From an uncultured Bacilli bacterium (lineage in GTDB: Bacteria > Bacillota_I > Bacilli_A > RF39 > UBA660): a DNA stretch of 64,000 nucleotides. Every line of letters begins with the position of its first letter. Positions within the stretch are counted from its first letter, which is position 1. Made by a program: the position numbers and the translations under genes. Of this stretch, positions 35,861-46,800 are shown one piece after another. The stretch is taken from contig CAKPDF010000005.1 in the NCBI GenBank assembly GCA_934148535.1, forward strand, positions 1-64,000, given 5' to 3'. The notes beneath the pieces were generated by a model, which saw only the letters and a list, made by a program, of their open reading frames with translations, searched no databases and was not told the origin of the DNA.

Positions 35861-36484
35861 GTGAATGATAAGAATGATAATGTTTCTTTAGGTAGAGCTA
35901 TTTTAATAGTTTTAAAGAGAAGATTAAATTTAAGGAGTTTGTTATTTTTTGCATTACTTATTAGTTTTAATTCTTTTGCTTGGTTTATTTATACTAATAA
36001 AGTTGCTACTGGAGTAGATGTTCATGTTAAATCTTGGAATATTTCTTTTGAAATAAATAATGAGCAATTAGAGGAAGAGGTAAGTTTTAGTGTTAGTGAG
36101 ATGTTTCCTGGTATGGATGATTATAGGGATGAAATTAGGATTAAAAATGTTGGAGAGACTGATGGTAAATTAAATTATGAACTTTTATCTGTTAGAATTT
36201 TAGATACTGAGTATGTTGTTTCTGATGGAGGGATTACTAGTGATGAATTACTTAATTCTCTTAAAAATGATTATCCTTTTACTATTGATATAGGCGTTAC
36301 TAATTCTATTGTTAGTCATGGTGGTGGTGAAGAGGGATTCTATTTTTCTGTTGTTTGGCCTTATGAATCAGGGGATGATGTGAGTGATACAGAATGGGGA
36401 AAAAAGGCGTATGATTATTATGAAAAAAATCCTAAGGGTAGTGTTATTGAAATTAAACTTAGAATTATAGCATTACAAGCTTAA
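35861..36484 (+). CDS. TasA-like secreted subunit
   Basis: A hydrophobic helix ends SFNSFAWFIYTNKVA, the SipW-cognate signal style, followed by VHVKSWNISFE and a beta-rich domain of about 150 residues. No Cys and no anchor. The start is probably GTG at 35861, with AGGTGGTG just upstream; GTG codons at 35849 and 35852 fall in that site. Partner of the SipW enzyme encoded upstream. Confidence 0.78.
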   Translation: MNDKNDNVSLGRAILIVLKRRLNLRSLLFFALLISFNSFAWFIYTNKVATGVDVHVKSWNISFEINNEQLEEEVSFSVSEMFPGMDDYRDEIRIKNVGETDGKLNYELLSVRILDTEYVVSDGGITSDELLNSLKNDYPFTIDIGVTNSIVSHGGGEEGFYFSVVWPYESGDDVSDTEWGKKAYDYYEKNPKGSVIEIKLRIIALQA

Positions 36485-36512
36485 ATTATATAAATTAAAA
36501 GAAGCATTAATT

Positions 36513-37076
36513 TGAACTAGTCAATAAAAAGTAGACAATTTAAAAAAAGCACTTAAAATCCTGATTCAATTTTAAATTGAATTGGGGTTTTATAATTTAA
36601 TGCATAACTTGGTCTTTCATTATTATAATAATCAATGTATAATTTTATTAGATTTGGAATGTCGTTAGAATGTTTTAAATTGAAATCAATAAACAACTCT
36701 TCTTTAATCCAACCATTTAATGATTCATTAATGGGATTGTCTGTAGGAGTTCCAGCTCTAGACATGGATCTTTGAATATTAAATTCATTTAGAAGATTGT
36801 TGTAACTAGTAGAAGAATAAACTGAACCTTGATCTGTATTAGATTTTAAGCCTTCAATACCATTTTCTTGATATTTATTAATCCAATGATATATTTGTCT
36901 TACTCCTATTTCATATTCACTAGCTAATTTTGCAACTGATTCTCCACAAAAATACCTTTTAACAATTATCTCTTTTTCTTCAGGTTTTTTCATATTATTT
37001 TTTCTCATATATTTTCCCTTCTTGAAACTATTATTGCACAAAAAAATGCAGACTGTGTCTTTTTTGACTGTCTACA
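36513..37076 (-). mobile_element. Internally deleted IS3-family element
   Basis: The left end TGAACTAGTCAATAAAAAG (36513 on) and the reverse complement of the right end, TGTAGACAGTCAAAAAAG (ending 37076), are imperfect inverted repeats with TG...CA tips, as in IS3-family elements. At about 560 bp it is far shorter than a full element (1.2-1.5 kb). No clear target duplication is visible. It separates two oppositely oriented surface genes. Confidence 0.75.
36553..37041 (-). pseudogene. IS3-family transposase with internal deletion
   Basis: The first 70 residues are the OrfA helix-turn-helix (KRYFCGESVAKLASEYEIGVRQIYHWINKY). They join in frame to the end of OrfB: DQGSVYSS, then NESLNGWIKEELF with the last catalytic Glu and YNNERPSYALNYKTPIQF. 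The first catalytic Asp and the whole central part are missing, so it cannot transpose by itself, though it might still bind the element ends. Confidence 0.88.
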
Positions 37077-37112
37077 TTTATTTTATCACTTCAATTTAGT
37101 GCTTCTTTGTTT

Positions 37113-37754
37113 TTAGGGGGTTTGTTTTTCTGCTTTTGGTGTTTGAATAAATTTGATATTTACGTCTACTTTAGCAGTTTTGTCTTTGATTTGAGTAGCG
37201 GATGTATCTGCTATATTATTCATAGTTTCATTTTCTCCATCTTGCCATGATATAAATACTCTTATTTTGGTTGGAGTTCTTTGTTCTTCGTAAAATATTG
37301 TATTTTTGATTATTTTTTGTTCTTCTTCTTTAAATTTTATTTCTTCGTTGTCATTGATACTATATCCTGTTATATATAAGTCTTTGACACTGCTGTTTTC
37401 ATTTACTGATGATGTTATTTCATATGAAAATGTTACATCTGTATTTGTCGGATCTATTATTAAGTCAAAATATCCTGTAGCTCCGGGAGCAATGACATCA
37501 TCTTTAATATTAGTATTTCCAGTAAATTTTGGTGTAATTGTTGAGGTTAGATTATTATTATTTACGATGTCTTGATTATTAACTAATATTTTCCATTTTG
37601 CTATTGTTATATCTACTCCTGCACTTGTTTCTGTTACATATTTTGCATATGTTTCTTTAATGAAAGATATACATATTAATAGTGATATACACGCTAATAA
37701 AAGTTTTAGTTTTTGGTTGTATTTTAAATTATATTTTATAGTTCTAGTACTCAT
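37113..37754 (-). CDS. TasA-like secreted subunit, opposite strand
   Basis: A helix ends FIKETYAKYVTETS, the SipW-cognate signal style, followed by AGVDITIAKWKILVNN, which parallels ASGEVTSKLATWKVLING in the 51074 protein; the two are paralogues. The beta domain contains APGATGYFDLIIDP, shared in form with that paralogue (APGIAGSFDIVIV). GGGGAG precedes the start. It is the only subunit gene on the minus strand, next to an IS remnant, which suggests rearrangement. Confidence 0.8.
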   Translation of the reverse strand: MSTRTIKYNLKYNQKLKLLLACISLLICISFIKETYAKYVTETSAGVDITIAKWKILVNNQDIVNNNNLTSTITPKFTGNTNIKDDVIAPGATGYFDLIIDPTNTDVTFSYEITSSVNENSSVKDLYITGYSINDNEEIKFKEEEQKIIKNTIFYEEQRTPTKIRVFISWQDGENETMNNIADTSATQIKDKTAKVDVNIKFIQTPKAEKQTP

Positions 37755-37892
37755 TTTTAGCTCCCCTCGTATGATAAGATTATATCATAATATTAAATGT
37801 TATGCAATGTGTAAAGTATTTTAAATTAAGTTGACACTAAAAAATACATAAAGTATAATTAATATAAGAATAATGTAGAGTGGTGAGGTTTT

Positions 37893-38597
37893 ATGGCTAA
37901 TGGGACAGTAATTGTTACTGCTTCTAAATTAAAAAGAAGAAAGAAGTTTTCTAAGATATCTAAGATAGTTATTTTAGTTTTGATTTTGTTATTAACTATT
38001 ACTTATTTTATTTTGGGTATTATTTATAATGGTGGTAAGTTTACTATTACTTTAGATAGTAGTTTTGGTTTAGATAGTGGAATTGTCTTATATGATTCTT
38101 CTAGTAGGAAAGATGGTAAATTTAAGTTATATGCTGATGATATAGATTTTATGGATAATATTTCTTATAAGTGGATACCTAATGATATAGACAATATGGG
38201 TGATGGTGGTCATAATGGTGATAATTATATAGCATATACTTTTTATATTGAGAATCAAGGTACTGAGGTTGTTCATTATTGGTATCAAATTACTATAGAT
38301 GATGTTATTAGGAATGTAGATGAAGCTGTTAGGATAATGATAATCCGTAATGGAGAAAGAAAGATATATGCTAAGGTTAATAGTTCTACTGGTAAGGCTG
38401 AAGAAGATAGTGTTTTGTTTTATGATAATAAGATACCTGTTTTAGAGGAAAGAGAGAAATTTGCTCCTGGAGATGTTGATAAATTTACTATAGTAGTATG
38501 GCTTGAGGGTGATGATCCTGATTGTGTTAATGCTTTAATTGGTGGAGAAATAAAGATGCATATGGATATTACTGAGGAACATATTAAACAAGGATAA
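37893..38597 (+). CDS. TasA-like secreted subunit with DPDC motif
   Basis: A Lys/Arg-rich start and a helix (about residues 24-46) precede a beta-rich outer domain. Near the C-terminus VVWLEGDDPDCVNALIGG contains the protein's only Cys; the same W[IL]EGxDxDC block recurs in the 38610 and 53031 proteins. GGTGAGG precedes the ATG. The following subunit gene starts at once, so they are co-translated. Probably an assembly partner of the major subunit. Confidence 0.72.
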   Translation: MANGTVIVTASKLKRRKKFSKISKIVILVLILLLTITYFILGIIYNGGKFTITLDSSFGLDSGIVLYDSSSRKDGKFKLYADDIDFMDNISYKWIPNDIDNMGDGGHNGDNYIAYTFYIENQGTEVVHYWYQITIDDVIRNVDEAVRIMIIRNGERKIYAKVNSSTGKAEEDSVLFYDNKIPVLEEREKFAPGDVDKFTIVVWLEGDDPDCVNALIGGEIKMHMDITEEHIKQG

Positions 38598-38609
38598 GTG
38601 AGGTGTGAA

Positions 38610-39653
38610 ATGAGAAGTAAGGTAAAGGGAAGAAAAATTATATATAGAAGAGAAGAAAATGATGATAGTAATAATAGAAGAATATTGTATTTATTATTTA
38701 TATTACTTCTTACAGGAATATTATTATCTACTACTACTTATGCTTGGTTTACTACTAATAGAATGGTATCTGTTAATAGTTTAGATGTTAAGGTTAATGC
38801 TGCTGGTGGTATTGAAATAAGTGCTGATGGTAGTGAATGGAAGGCAATGTTGGATATAGATGATTTGACTAGTGTTCATAATGGCAATTATCCTACTAGT
38901 GTTAATCAACTTCCTTCTTATTTGGAACCTACTAGTACAGGGGGAGATATTAATGATGGTAAATTAGTAATGTATTATGGTGAGGTTACTAATGATAGTT
39001 TGGGTAATTATATTTTAACTGCTAGTAGAAGTATTGAAGAAGAGGGGAATGGTGATAGTTCTTCAGGAAAGTTTTTAGCGTTTGATTTATTTTTAAAAAC
39101 TACTGAGAGTAAGGCTATATATTTAACTAGTGATTCTAAGGTTACTTATCAGGGAGATAATAGTTATGGTATAGAGAATGCTGTTAGGATTGCTTTTATA
39201 TTGGAGGGTAATACTTTAGATGGTAGTGGACTTGGTACTATTCAGAGTTTATCTACTAATGATTCTAATAATGTTTATATTTGGGAACCTAATTATGATA
39301 CTCATACTGCATATGGGGTTAGTAATGCTTTAAATGTATATGGTGTTAATACTAGTACTGTTGGGGGAACTAGAATTATTTATGATGGTATTATATCTGA
39401 TATTTCTAGCAATCAAAATATAGGGCTTAATTCTGCCAAGGCTAGTTTATATCCTAATTTATTTAAGACAGTTGATGTTGATATTACTACTGTTAATAAT
39501 AATAGTAATAATACAGAATTATTTCAACTTGCTTCTGGTATTACAAAAGTTAGGGTATACTTATGGATAGAAGGACAAGATGTTGATTGTGAAAATAATG
39601 CTTCTGTTGGTGATATTAGTTTTAATTTGCAATTTACTACTAATCCTTCTTGA
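38610..39653 (+). CDS. TasA-like subunit, paralogue of the 53031 protein
   Basis: A charged start, a helix ending TTTYAWFTTNRMVSVN (SipW-cognate style), and a beta-rich domain of about 290 residues. It aligns along its whole length with the 53031 protein: NQLPSYLEP, LGNYILTAS, VYIWEPNYDTHTAYGV, and the C-terminal WIEGQDVDCENNAS with the only Cys. The ATG at 38610 follows GAGGTG. No anchor motif. Likely a fibre subunit. Confidence 0.8.
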   Translation: MRSKVKGRKIIYRREENDDSNNRRILYLLFILLLTGILLSTTTYAWFTTNRMVSVNSLDVKVNAAGGIEISADGSEWKAMLDIDDLTSVHNGNYPTSVNQLPSYLEPTSTGGDINDGKLVMYYGEVTNDSLGNYILTASRSIEEEGNGDSSSGKFLAFDLFLKTTESKAIYLTSDSKVTYQGDNSYGIENAVRIAFILEGNTLDGSGLGTIQSLSTNDSNNVYIWEPNYDTHTAYGVSNALNVYGVNTSTVGGTRIIYDGIISDISSNQNIGLNSAKASLYPNLFKTVDVDITTVNNNSNNTELFQLASGITKVRVYLWIEGQDVDCENNASVGDISFNLQFTTNPS

Positions 39654-39702
39654 TTTTGCTATAATATTTTGATATAATTTTAAGAGAAAGTAGCAGGTGT
39701 AT

Positions 39703-39795
39703 ATGAAATATATCTTATTCAATATGATTATTTTATGTGCATCACTTTTATTAACTAAAAGTAAAATTGAGGGTGCAAGAAATCTAGTATTATAG
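39703..39795 (+). CDS. Possible 30-residue leader peptide
   Basis: GCAGGTG precedes an ATG; the peptide has a hydrophobic first half (MKYILFNMIILCASLLLTK) and a charged end. It lies between a TATAAT-like box near 39660 and the short surface gene at 39884. It could be a regulatory leader, a small membrane peptide, or chance. Confidence 0.3.
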   Translation: MKYILFNMIILCASLLLTKSKIEGARNLVL

Positions 39796-39860
39796 GTTTT
39801 ACACTACATCTCAATATATATAGATATACTAATAGTTTAGTAGATACTAAGCTATTTTGT

Positions 39861-39878
39861 TATCTCCTAATGGAGGTG
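39861..39878 (+). promoter_or_regulatory. Hairpin that can hide the ribosome-binding site of the 39884 gene
   Basis: CTCC (39864-39867) pairs with GGAG (39872-39875) around TAAT, extended by wobble pairs. The GGAGG is the ribosome-binding site for the ATG at 39884. A second hairpin, TTAGTA-GA-TACTAA, lies just upstream at about 39835-39850. Confidence 0.5.
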
Positions 39879-39883
39879 ATTAT

Positions 39884-40768
39884 ATGAAAAAAGGTAAAAT
39901 AATATTTTTATATATTTTTATATTTGTAATGTGTATGGGAGCCTCTTTTGCATGGTATGCTTGGAAAAGTAGTGAAGTTAATGTAAATGTTAATTTTGCT
40001 GATTTAGATCCATATATCAAATATACTCCTCTTACTATAAAAGAAAGTGATAAAAACAAAACACTTACTGAAAGTAATGATTATACAGGGGGTATTGGAT
40101 ATAATTTAACATTTAATAAAAATGCTAATGGAGATAATTTAGATGCTTATGGACAAAATTATTTAAAAGTAACATCTACAACTGATTCTGATATATTTAA
40201 AGCTTCTAATTTTAAATGGACTTTAGTAAGTGTAAATGATAGTACTAGAACTGTGATAAGTACTGGTAATTTTGTTGGAGAGAATGTAGTAGAAGGAAAT
40301 GATACAAGTAAAATGATACCTATTAGTATTGACTTTTCTTTAACAAAAGAAAGTCAAAATACTAATTATGAATTTTATCTATGGTTAGATAGTAATAGTC
40401 ATCAAAATGTAGATATTAGTGGTAAAAATATAACTGTATCTATGGCATCTAATGCTAGTACTATTAAAGATATAGATGAAATGTATATTAGAAGTATTGA
40501 ATACGAAGTAGGAGTAATTAAAAAATTTACTGCTTATTCATCTAAATATGATATAACAGGATATAAAATAATTAATACAGAAACAACACCTAGTTATAGT
40601 GATAATGATTGGATTGCAATAAGTAGTGATAATTCCACTACTGAAGCTGCCACTATAGAAAGTGGAAAAATAGTTACGATAAACCCTAATAAAACTATGG
40701 ATACAATTAATAATATTTGTATTAAGAATGAAAAAAAATATTATAAAGTAAAATATGAACTTTTATAA
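39884..40768 (+). CDS. Truncated copy of the 1846-residue adhesin N-terminus
   Basis: Residues of about 5-285 are nearly identical to the start of the giant protein at 57112, including the signal helix ending MGASFAWYAWKSSEVNVN. The match ends at KNE, after which a short unrelated tail (KKYYKVKYELL) and a stop follow. It would yield a secreted 294-residue protein, or serve as a silent cassette for recombination. Its codons are richer in A than those of its neighbours. Confidence 0.8.
   Translation: MKKGKIIFLYIFIFVMCMGASFAWYAWKSSEVNVNVNFADLDPYIKYTPLTIKESDKNKTLTESNDYTGGIGYNLTFNKNANGDNLDAYGQNYLKVTSTTDSDIFKASNFKWTLVSVNDSTRTVISTGNFVGENVVEGNDTSKMIPISIDFSLTKESQNTNYEFYLWLDSNSHQNVDISGKNITVSMASNASTIKDIDEMYIRSIEYEVGVIKKFTAYSSKYDITGYKIINTETTPSYSDNDWIAISSDNSTTEAATIESGKIVTINPNKTMDTINNICIKNEKKYYKVKYELL
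39905..40734 (+). repeat. 830-bp duplication, copy 1 (copy 2 at 57136-57965)
   Basis: The two stretches align without gaps at a constant offset of 17231. The first 570 bp or so look identical; about a dozen substitutions lie in the last 250 bp. Identity stops abruptly after AATGAAAA. Confidence 0.9.
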
Positions 40769-40801
40769 TTAATATAAAATTGTGATGTGTTATAAATGAA
40801 G

Positions 40802-40845
40802 AAATCAAGGGATGAACTAGGTTAGTTCACTCTTGATTTTTATTA
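40802..40845 (+). terminator. Terminator before the giant YGG gene
   Basis: AAATCAAG (40802-40809) pairs with CTTGATTT (40832-40839), with an inner TGAAC/GTTCA stem, followed by T5. Confidence 0.75.
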
Positions 40846-40856
40846 TGTAATTATGC

Positions 40857-40862
40857 TATAAT
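40857..40862 (+). promoter_or_regulatory. -10 element of the giant YGG gene
   Basis: TGCTATAAT (extended -10) lies about 36 nt before the start codon, directly after a terminator. Confidence 0.6.
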
Positions 40863-40897
40863 TTACTTATATAAGATAGAGGTAGAAGTGAGGTGAA

Positions 40898-43800
40898 ATG
40901 ATGAGAAGAAAATTGCAGAAAAAGTGTAATAAAAAAATGCAAATTTTGTCTATTTTGGGCGTTCTTGTTATTGTTTCAATTGCTTTTGTTACTATTGGTT
41001 TTAGTTTAGGTTTATTTACTACTAATTCAGATGGTACTATAAATTCTTCTGGTAATCTTAGTGGGGTAGTTGATAATAAAGTTATTGTTGATCAGGAAGA
41101 AGAAGATTGGTATTATTATCAAAGTCTTAATTATACAGAGAGTTTAGATGGTACTATTCCAACTGGTGATAATCAAAATATATATAATAGTGATAATTTA
41201 GTTAAGGTTCATATTACTTATAGTGGTACTTCAATAAGTGATAGTTCTTTGATAGGGTATGTTAGTTTAACTGAAAGACAGAATGTATATGAATATTATA
41301 AATTGTATCCTATTAAGGATGGTTATGTAACTATTGATTTAATAGAAAATCCTTTTACTGATAGACCTACTGATAAGGCTTTTAATGGGTGGGTTACTAA
41401 TTATAATAATGCTACAATAAGTTATGATGATACTTATTATGAGAGATATGTAAAAATTGCTGTAAATGATAATAGTGATATAGATATTACAATGCATGCT
41501 AGTTGGGTAAATGCTAATGTTGCTAATATTACTTCTACTTCTAATCAATGGTCTTCTGCTTTTAATAATTTAAAAAATAAAGGTATGGTTCAATTTGGTG
41601 GTACTGTTGCTATTTATGAAGATGTTACTGGCCTTTATACTCAGGAAACTATATCAGGTGGTAATTGGTGGAATAGGTCTTATTATCCTAATGGGTCTTA
41701 CGATCAATATGGTAATGATATATCTGGACAACAATGTAATCCTGGGTGGGGTAGTAATACTTGTACTTATTATGCTAAGGTTACAGAAAATAATTATGAT
41801 CCAAGTATAACTTATTATAAATTGTCTAATAATGGTTGGAATAGTCAAATGCAAACTTATACTCCACAAATTACTGGATATGAAACTTTACCTGGTATTG
41901 AAGTAGGTAGTAATGTTAGTGGATATTATAGAAAGATTCATGTTGAGAGGTATTCTTCTTCTGCTGGTTATTATAATGATTTAGGTATATATCAAGATAG
42001 TGGTACATGTAATGATCGGAATGGTTGTGATTATTATGAGTTAATTCAGTATTATGATGCTAATGGTGCTGAAGAATTAGCTTTAGATGGTATTGAGTAT
42101 TATTATTTAGTTACTAGAGATACTAATATTATTGTTATGAAGGCTACTACTGATAGTGTTCCTGGTAGTAGTTTAAATAAACCTTATACATTAACTAGTG
42201 TATATAATGGTAATGATTATAGGAATAATGTTACTTGGAATGTTTCTAATAATGCTGTTATTGCTTATAATGATCTTAATATTGAAAATATTAAGATAAA
42301 TTCTTATTCTAATAATGATTATAATGGTCCTAATTCTAGATATGATAATACTTCAAGGTATTTTTATGGTAATTATCATAATGTTAGGTTAGGAAGAGGG
42401 ATAGTGCAAAGTGGTAATTATAAAACTTTTAATGCTGTTTTAGCTGGTGATAATAGTTCTTATAATATTGGAAGTAGTAATAATACTACTAAATATAAAA
42501 TAATCATTGAAAGTGGCTTTTATAATTCTATTTCTTTATCGAATTCTTCTTTTAGTAGTTCCTCTTCTAAATATTTAAATGCTAAGGGTATATATGGTAA
42601 TGATTATGATAAAGTTACTAATAATAATAGTTATTTAGACGTTTATTTTTGTGCTTCTTCTGGTTGGGGTGGTGGTAATTATTATGCTTCTAATAATTCT
42701 ACTAGTTTAATTTTTGATTTTATTGTTAAGAGTGGAAAATTTGGTTCTGGTAAATATAATTATGCTACCGGTATTTATGTTGGTGGTAGAGGTTATGGGG
42801 ATCATTATGCACCTAAAAAAGTAAGAGTTGAGGGCGGTTGGATTTATAATTTGATTGGTGGTCCTTGTTCTAATAGTAGTAGAAGTAGTTTAAATGATAT
42901 ATATATGTATATAACTGGTGGTGAGATTGATAGTATTGTAGGTGGTGCTGGAGTTAGTGCTACTTATGGTAATAGAATTATTTCTGTTACTGGTGGTACT
43001 ATTAATTATAATGTATTTGGTGGTTCTAATGGATATCAAGGTAGTAGTGGTGATGGTACTTTAAATGGTAGTTCGTTTGTTTATATAGGTGGTACTGCTG
43101 TTATTGGTAGTGAAAATAATGTTAATGCAAGTAATTCTTTATGGGGTGCTGAGGCTGGTAGTGTTTTTGGAATTGGTAATGGTAAGAATGGTACTGATTC
43201 TATTGGTTCAAATGATAATTCTAATATTGTGATAGATGGTAAGGCTGTTGTTAAGAGAAATGTATATGGTGGAGGAAATTATGGTGCTACTGGTATAAGT
43301 AGTAGTTTATCATCAAATAGTACTAATATTAAGATTAAAGGTGGTACTGTAAATGGTTCTGTATATGGTGGTGGAAATAATAATGGTTCTGGTTCTAGTT
43401 CAAAAATTTCAAATATTACTATTGAAATGACTGATGGAATTATTGAAGGTTCTATTTATGGTGGTGCTAATAAATTAGGAGTTGTTTATGGTGAAGTAAA
43501 TTTAAATGTAACTGGTGGTACTGTAAATGGTTCTGTATATGGAGGAGGAGAAGGTGGATATCAATCTTCAACAAATTCTGGTACTTTTGTTACTAGAAAT
43601 ATAAATGTTACAATTGGTAAAGAAAATTCTTCTAATGCTAGTCCAGTTATTAAAACTTCTGTATATGGTGGTAGTGCTTTTGGTACTGTAAATGGTAATA
43701 CTAGAGGTACTAATATTTCAGAATATGAGACAAATGTTAATGTATATTCTGGTACAATAAATAATGTTTTTGGAGGAGGAGAAGGTAGTAGTACTTATAC

Positions 43801-46800
43801 TCCTTATGTACTTGGTAATATAGAAGTTAATATATATGGTGGTACTCTTAATAATGTATATGGTGGTAATGATTTAAAAGGAGTTCCTAATGGTAGTGTT
43901 ATAGTTAATGTCCGTGGAGGAGAGATTGATAATGCATATGCTGGTGGTAACCAAACTAGCGTTGAAAGTCCTTATATTAATTTATTAGGTGGAACTGTTA
44001 ATAATGCTTTTGGTGGTGGTAATAGTGCTGGTGTAACTACTAGTAATGTACTTCTTGATGGTGCTAATTGTATAAATATTTTTGGTGGTTCTAATAATAG
44101 TGGAGATGTTGATTTAAGTAATGTTTCTTTGAAAAACGGAAGTGCTACAACTGTATATGGTGGTAATAATTTAGGCGGTATTACTACTAAGACAAATGTA
44201 ATTGTTGATGGTGGTGATATTAATACTGTATATGGTGGTGGAGAAAAAACTTCTGTTGGAGAAGATACAAATATAATTCTTAATAATAAGGTTGTTAATT
44301 TATTTGGTGGCTCAAATACTAGTGGTGATATTCCGGTTAGTTATATTAATGTTAATGATGGAGTTGCTACTAATATATATGGTGGTAATAATGCTGGTGG
44401 TATTACTAAAATTTCAAATATTACTATAAATGGTGGTTATATTGATAATGTATATGGTGGTGGTTTGAAGGCTAGTAGTACTACTTCAAACATAAATTTG
44501 ATCTATGGTGTTATTACTAATATGTATGGTGGTGGTAGTGAAGCTGGGGTTAATGATACTCATATTAATCTTAATAAGGGTAATGTTGTTAATTTATTTG
44601 GTGGATCAAACACTAGTGGGGATGTTGCTGATAGTTATATAAAAAATACTACTAGTACTATTAATAATAGTAATTTGACTTCTTCTTCTAGTTTTACTAC
44701 TAGTACTGTTAATAATAGCGGAGTTACTGATAAGTTATCATCTGAGACTATTTCTGTAAATATTGTAAATAATACGGGAAAAGATATTGTAAATTGGGAT
44801 TATTATTTGATTGCTAATTCTATATTATTTGATTCTAACTGGTCTAGTACTAAGGTATGGCAAGATGGTAATTATATACATGCTAATCAGGTTAATCAGT
44901 GGTATGGTACTAATACTATTAGTAATGGTAATACTCATACATTTAGTTTTAATGTTCATTCTAAAGTTAGTTATGATAAGTTTAAAATATTAGGATACAT
45001 AATTATTGGTTATGATAGTGATGGAAATGAATATAAAACAGTTGGGTTTGATGATGTATATGTAACTAATTTATTTGGTGGTAATAATTTAGGTGGTAGT
45101 ACAAAAACTTCAAATATTAATCTTACTTCTGGTGAATATGATGTTATTTATGGTGGTGGTAAGAAAGCTGATACTTACTTAACTAATGTTAATATTAGTG
45201 ATAAGGCTATAGTTGATACTTCTGTTTATGGTGGTGGAGATGAGGCTAGAGTTAATACTAATACTAATGTTTCTATAAATGGTGCTAAGGTATTAGGAGA
45301 TGTTTATGGTGGTGGTAGACAAGGTGAAGTTACTACAGATACTAATGTTATTTTGGATAGTGTTACAATAAGGGGAAGCGTTTATGCTGGTGGAGACGCT
45401 GGTAAAGTAAGTGGTAATACTATTTTGAAAGTTGATACTAGTAATATTGATGGTTCTATTTATGGTGGTGGAAATCAGGCAACGGTTCTTGGTAATACTA
45501 CTGTTTCAAGTAATCATAATGAAATTGCTAATATATTTGGTGGTGGAAATTATGGTGCTATAGGGGGGAATACTTCTGTTAGTGTTGTTGGGGGTGTTAT
45601 AACTGACAGTATATATGCTGGTGGTAATGGTACAACGGCTTCTGTTATAGGTAATACTTTACTTAATATTTCTGATAATGTTAATGTTGGTAAACATGTA
45701 TTTGGTGGTGGTAATGCTGCTACTGTTGGATGTGATTCTGATATTGTTACTAATGATAATGTTACTTTAACTTGTAATAAATCTGATTCTGCAACTGGTG
45801 AGGTTAATATAGCATCTGCTACTATAGGTGGTAATGTTTATGGCGGTGCTAATACTTCTAGGTTGTTTGGGGTGGTTGATTTAAATATAGGTAATGATGT
45901 TATAGATAGTAAGTATAAATTAGTTGGTGGAGATATTAATATTTTTGGTACTGTATTTGGTGGTGGAGAGGCTAATGCTAGTGGTAGTGAGGAATATGAT
46001 TTTAGTTATATTTCAGTTACTAAGGGTATTAATATTTATATAGATGCTAATGGATATAATAACTTTAATATTTCTGGTTCTATATTTGGTAGTGGTAATG
46101 CTTCTTCTTCTGGTGGATATAGTTATATTACAATTAGTAATTATGGAAGTTTTGATGATTATAAAAATAATATTTCTATTCAAAGAGCAGATATTGTTAC
46201 TTTAGATAATTCAGCAATATTTTTATCAGGTGCTAAGGATAGGACTAATAAATTTGATAATGAGTTATTTACTATAAGTAGAGTTGATAGATTAAAGTTA
46301 AAAAATGGTTCTACATTGTTTTTGGATAGGGGTGCTAACTTACTTAAGAGGTTTTCTTCTTTAGTTGATATTGAGGGAGAAGAAGTATTAGCAAGTGTTA
46401 GTATTAATTCTGATAGTAAGAAAGTAGAGAAAAATGTTGATAATAGAGTATATATGCATGAAGGAAAGAATTTGAATATTTCTGATAGTGAGACTTTATC
46501 TAGTTATGGTGAAGTTGATGGTATGACTTTTTTTGGAATGTTTACTAGGGATAGAACTGGTAAAATATCAACTGCTTTGTATTCTTCTAAGTATGAATCT
46601 TTAGATAAGGTATCTTCTAGTGAATTATATTATTTTTCTAGTGGTAGTTATGTTGTTGGTTTGCATAAAATAGATCATGATTATTATAAAGATGGTTTTT
46701 ATTCTAACTATCCTAGTGAAGAAGGAGATTCAATATATTCAGATTATATTATTCCTACGCCACCTTCTGCTAGTTATTATCGTTGGGTAATTGGTGAAGA

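Noticed and set aside
42940..46120. A CRISPR array or DNA-level satellite
   Set aside because: The repetition follows the reading frame and varies at third positions; it is a protein repeat, with no uniform repeat/spacer pattern.
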